Assembly: GCA_034521495.1 (NCBI GenBank)
Contig: JAXHMK010000012.1
Coordinates: forward strand, 1-64,000
Length of the DNA: 64,000 nucleotides
Direction of reading: 5' to 3'
DNA from: Balneolaceae bacterium
GTDB taxonomy: Bacteria > Bacteroidota > Rhodothermia > Balneolales > Balneolaceae
This document shows positions 62,954-64,000 of the stretch, in pieces. The stretch's first letter is position 1. Each line of letters begins with the position of its first letter. The position numbers and the translations under genes were made by a program. The notes under the pieces were generated by a model, which made no database searches, was not told the origin of the DNA, and was given only the letters and a program-made list of their open reading frames with translations.

Positions 62954-63787
62954 GTGAAAAATAAATTATTTATTCTAACATCATTTATAATCTTCTCCAT
63001 ACTCATTGGTAGTGTTACAAATAAAAAAGATTGCAGAACTGAATTCTTTCCAACGACTGAACTAAAACCTGACAATATTCCTACCAAAGAGAACATATGG
63101 GTTTTTATGCTTGCAGGGCAATCAAATATGGCAGGTCGTGGAAAAGTAGAACCAATGGACACCATACCTGATCCAAGAATTCTGACAATTAACAAAAATG
63201 GAAATCTAATAATAGCAAAAGAACCATTACACTTTTATGAACCTAAAATGACAGGATTGGATTGCGGACTGTCATTTGGAAAAGAATTACTGAAGCATAT
63301 TCCTGACAGCATTTCAATTTTAATAATTCCAACAGCCGTAGGTGGCAGCTCTATAAACCAGTGGATAAATGACTCGACACACAGAAATATCAGCCTTTAT
63401 TCAAACTTCAGGGAAAAACTAAAAATTGGACAACAATATGGAATGATAAAGGGTATCCTTTGGCACCAGGGAGAAAGTGATGCAGCTACAAAAGAAAAAA
63501 TTGATGCTTACTCAAATCAACTTAAAAAATTGTTTGGGTTATTTAGAAGTGAAGCAGGCAATTCAACTTTGCCAATATTAATAGGTGAATTAGGTTCATT
63601 TTCTATCTGGGATGAAAATTGGCAAGCACTCAATGAGCAAATAAGAGAATATATTGAAACAGATTCAAATGCATATTTGATAAAAACCACCGATTTGAAT
63701 CATAAAGGAGATAAAGTTCACTTTGATTCAGAAGGCCAAAGGAAACTAGGGGAAAGATTTGCTGAGAAATTTAATCAAATTAAATAA
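62954..63787 (+). CDS. SASA-type (sialate O-acetylesterase-like) carbohydrate esterase
   Basis: A 277-residue exported SGNH esterase. The GTG start follows AGGA at a short spacing and opens a signal peptide (L-F-I-L-T-S-F-I-I-F-S-I-L-I-G). The nucleophile Ser is in L-A-G-Q-S-N-M-A-G-R-G, the oxyanion Gly-Gly in A-V-G-G-S-S-I-N-Q-W, W-H-Q-G-E-S-D-A is typical of the SASA/CE6 fold, and the catalytic His is near the end in K-V-H-F-D-S-E-G-Q. It likely removes acetyl groups from glycans processed by the preceding enzymes. Its codon usage looks more AT-rich than its neighbours. Confidence 0.9.
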   Translation: MKNKLFILTSFIIFSILIGSVTNKKDCRTEFFPTTELKPDNIPTKENIWVFMLAGQSNMAGRGKVEPMDTIPDPRILTINKNGNLIIAKEPLHFYEPKMTGLDCGLSFGKELLKHIPDSISILIIPTAVGGSSINQWINDSTHRNISLYSNFREKLKIGQQYGMIKGILWHQGESDAATKEKIDAYSNQLKKLFGLFRSEAGNSTLPILIGELGSFSIWDENWQALNEQIREYIETDSNAYLIKTTDLNHKGDKVHFDSEGQRKLGERFAEKFNQIK

Positions 63788-63891
63788 AGCTATTCCATAT
63801 TAGTGTGACTGAGTTTTGGCGAATTGAGTGGCAATCCAGAGTTAATTTTCTATAAAGTATTATTACAATACTAAAATGATATTTCAAATAC

Positions 63892-63943
63892 ATGCAAGTC
63901 GATATCAATTGCATATTGATATAAAGAATATCAAATCTTGCAT
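63892..63943 (+). promoter_or_regulatory. Operator-like palindrome upstream of the last gene start
   Basis: Outer arms ATGCAAG (63892-63898) and CTTGCAT (63937-63943) are exact reverse complements. Inside are three half-sites of one motif in alternating orientation: GATATCAAT (63901), ATTGATAT (63915) and AATATCAA (63927). It ends 7 bases before an ATG. Spaced half-sites just before a start codon suggest a regulator-binding site, though an RNA stem is also possible. Confidence 0.45.
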
Positions 63944-63950
63944 ACTATAA

Positions 63951-64000
63951 ATGAGTGATGCATTGGACAGATTAGATCTGTTTGGAAATTCAAATGATAA
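63951..64000 (+). CDS. Start of an unidentified gene (partial)
   Basis: An ATG frame open to the end of the window reads M-S-D-A-L-D-R-L-D-L-F-G-N-S-N-D. It directly follows the palindromic region, and the bases CATACTATAA lie just before it, so the leader would be very short. Sixteen codons are too few to identify the product, and it may be a chance frame. Confidence 0.3.
   Translation, partial: MSDALDRLDLFGNSND

Overview
The window reads as chromosome of a Gram-negative member of the Bacteroidota/Balneolota group, with Balneolaceae my best guess. The evidence is an ECF sigma/FecR/TonB-receptor relay with an N-terminal STN domain, SusC-type plug lipoproteins, a SusD C-terminal remnant, a Reg_prop/Y_Y_Y sensor kinase, many lipoproteins with short lipoboxes, and moderately AT-rich DNA with weak Shine-Dalgarno signals. 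No rRNA, tRNA or CRISPR array was found.

Layout. 1-2 kb: end of an RND efflux pump, its TolC-like partner and a convergent RsbW-type anti-sigma kinase. 2-3 kb: no intact gene, but two multi-branched palindromic repeats and a truncated gene remnant. 3-7 kb: HNH nuclease, then an ECF sigma factor and a Ser/Thr kinase-TPR receptor on the minus strand. 7.2-18.5 kb: a cell-surface block of outer-membrane barrel, 1974-residue secreted beta-rich protein, fibronectin-III protein and lipoprotein. 18.6-25 kb: mnmA, a DUF4412 protein, a split UshA-type nucleotidase, three tandem plug-only lipoproteins and a branched-chain aminotransferase. 25-31.3 kb: an accessory stretch with a broken MNT/HEPN toxin-antitoxin pair, a DUF1801 protein, RecQ, a palindrome-flanked GxxExxY gene and a frameshifted uracil-DNA glycosylase.

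31.3-39.2 kb: sigma factor, a nine-repeat acidic DUF5666 lipoprotein, FecR anti-sigma and TonB receptor, all on the minus strand and probably one signalling unit. 39.3-47 kb: LEA2 lipoprotein, large periplasmic-sensing histidine kinase, frameshifted FAD oxidoreductase and a glucose/sorbosone dehydrogenase-like lipoprotein. 47-55 kb: NAD(P) transhydrogenase operon, thioredoxin reductase, DUF4342 protein, ComM, a repeat-flanked four-helix-bundle gene and a short-chain dehydrogenase. 55.4-63.8 kb: what looks like a partly decayed glycan-use locus, with a SusD remnant, sulfatase, truncated sulfatase, PmoA-like/ThuA fusion, two Gfo/Idh/MocA oxidoreductases and a SASA esterase. At the end, an operator-like palindrome precedes a gene start.

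Three themes run through the window. Several genes are broken by single-base frame changes, three of them exactly at a CTT Leu codon followed by a purine. There are many intergenic palindromes, some cloverleaf-like and some flanking small cassette genes. There is also decay of accessory systems: the HEPN toxin, the SusD gene, one sulfatase and two unidentified genes.
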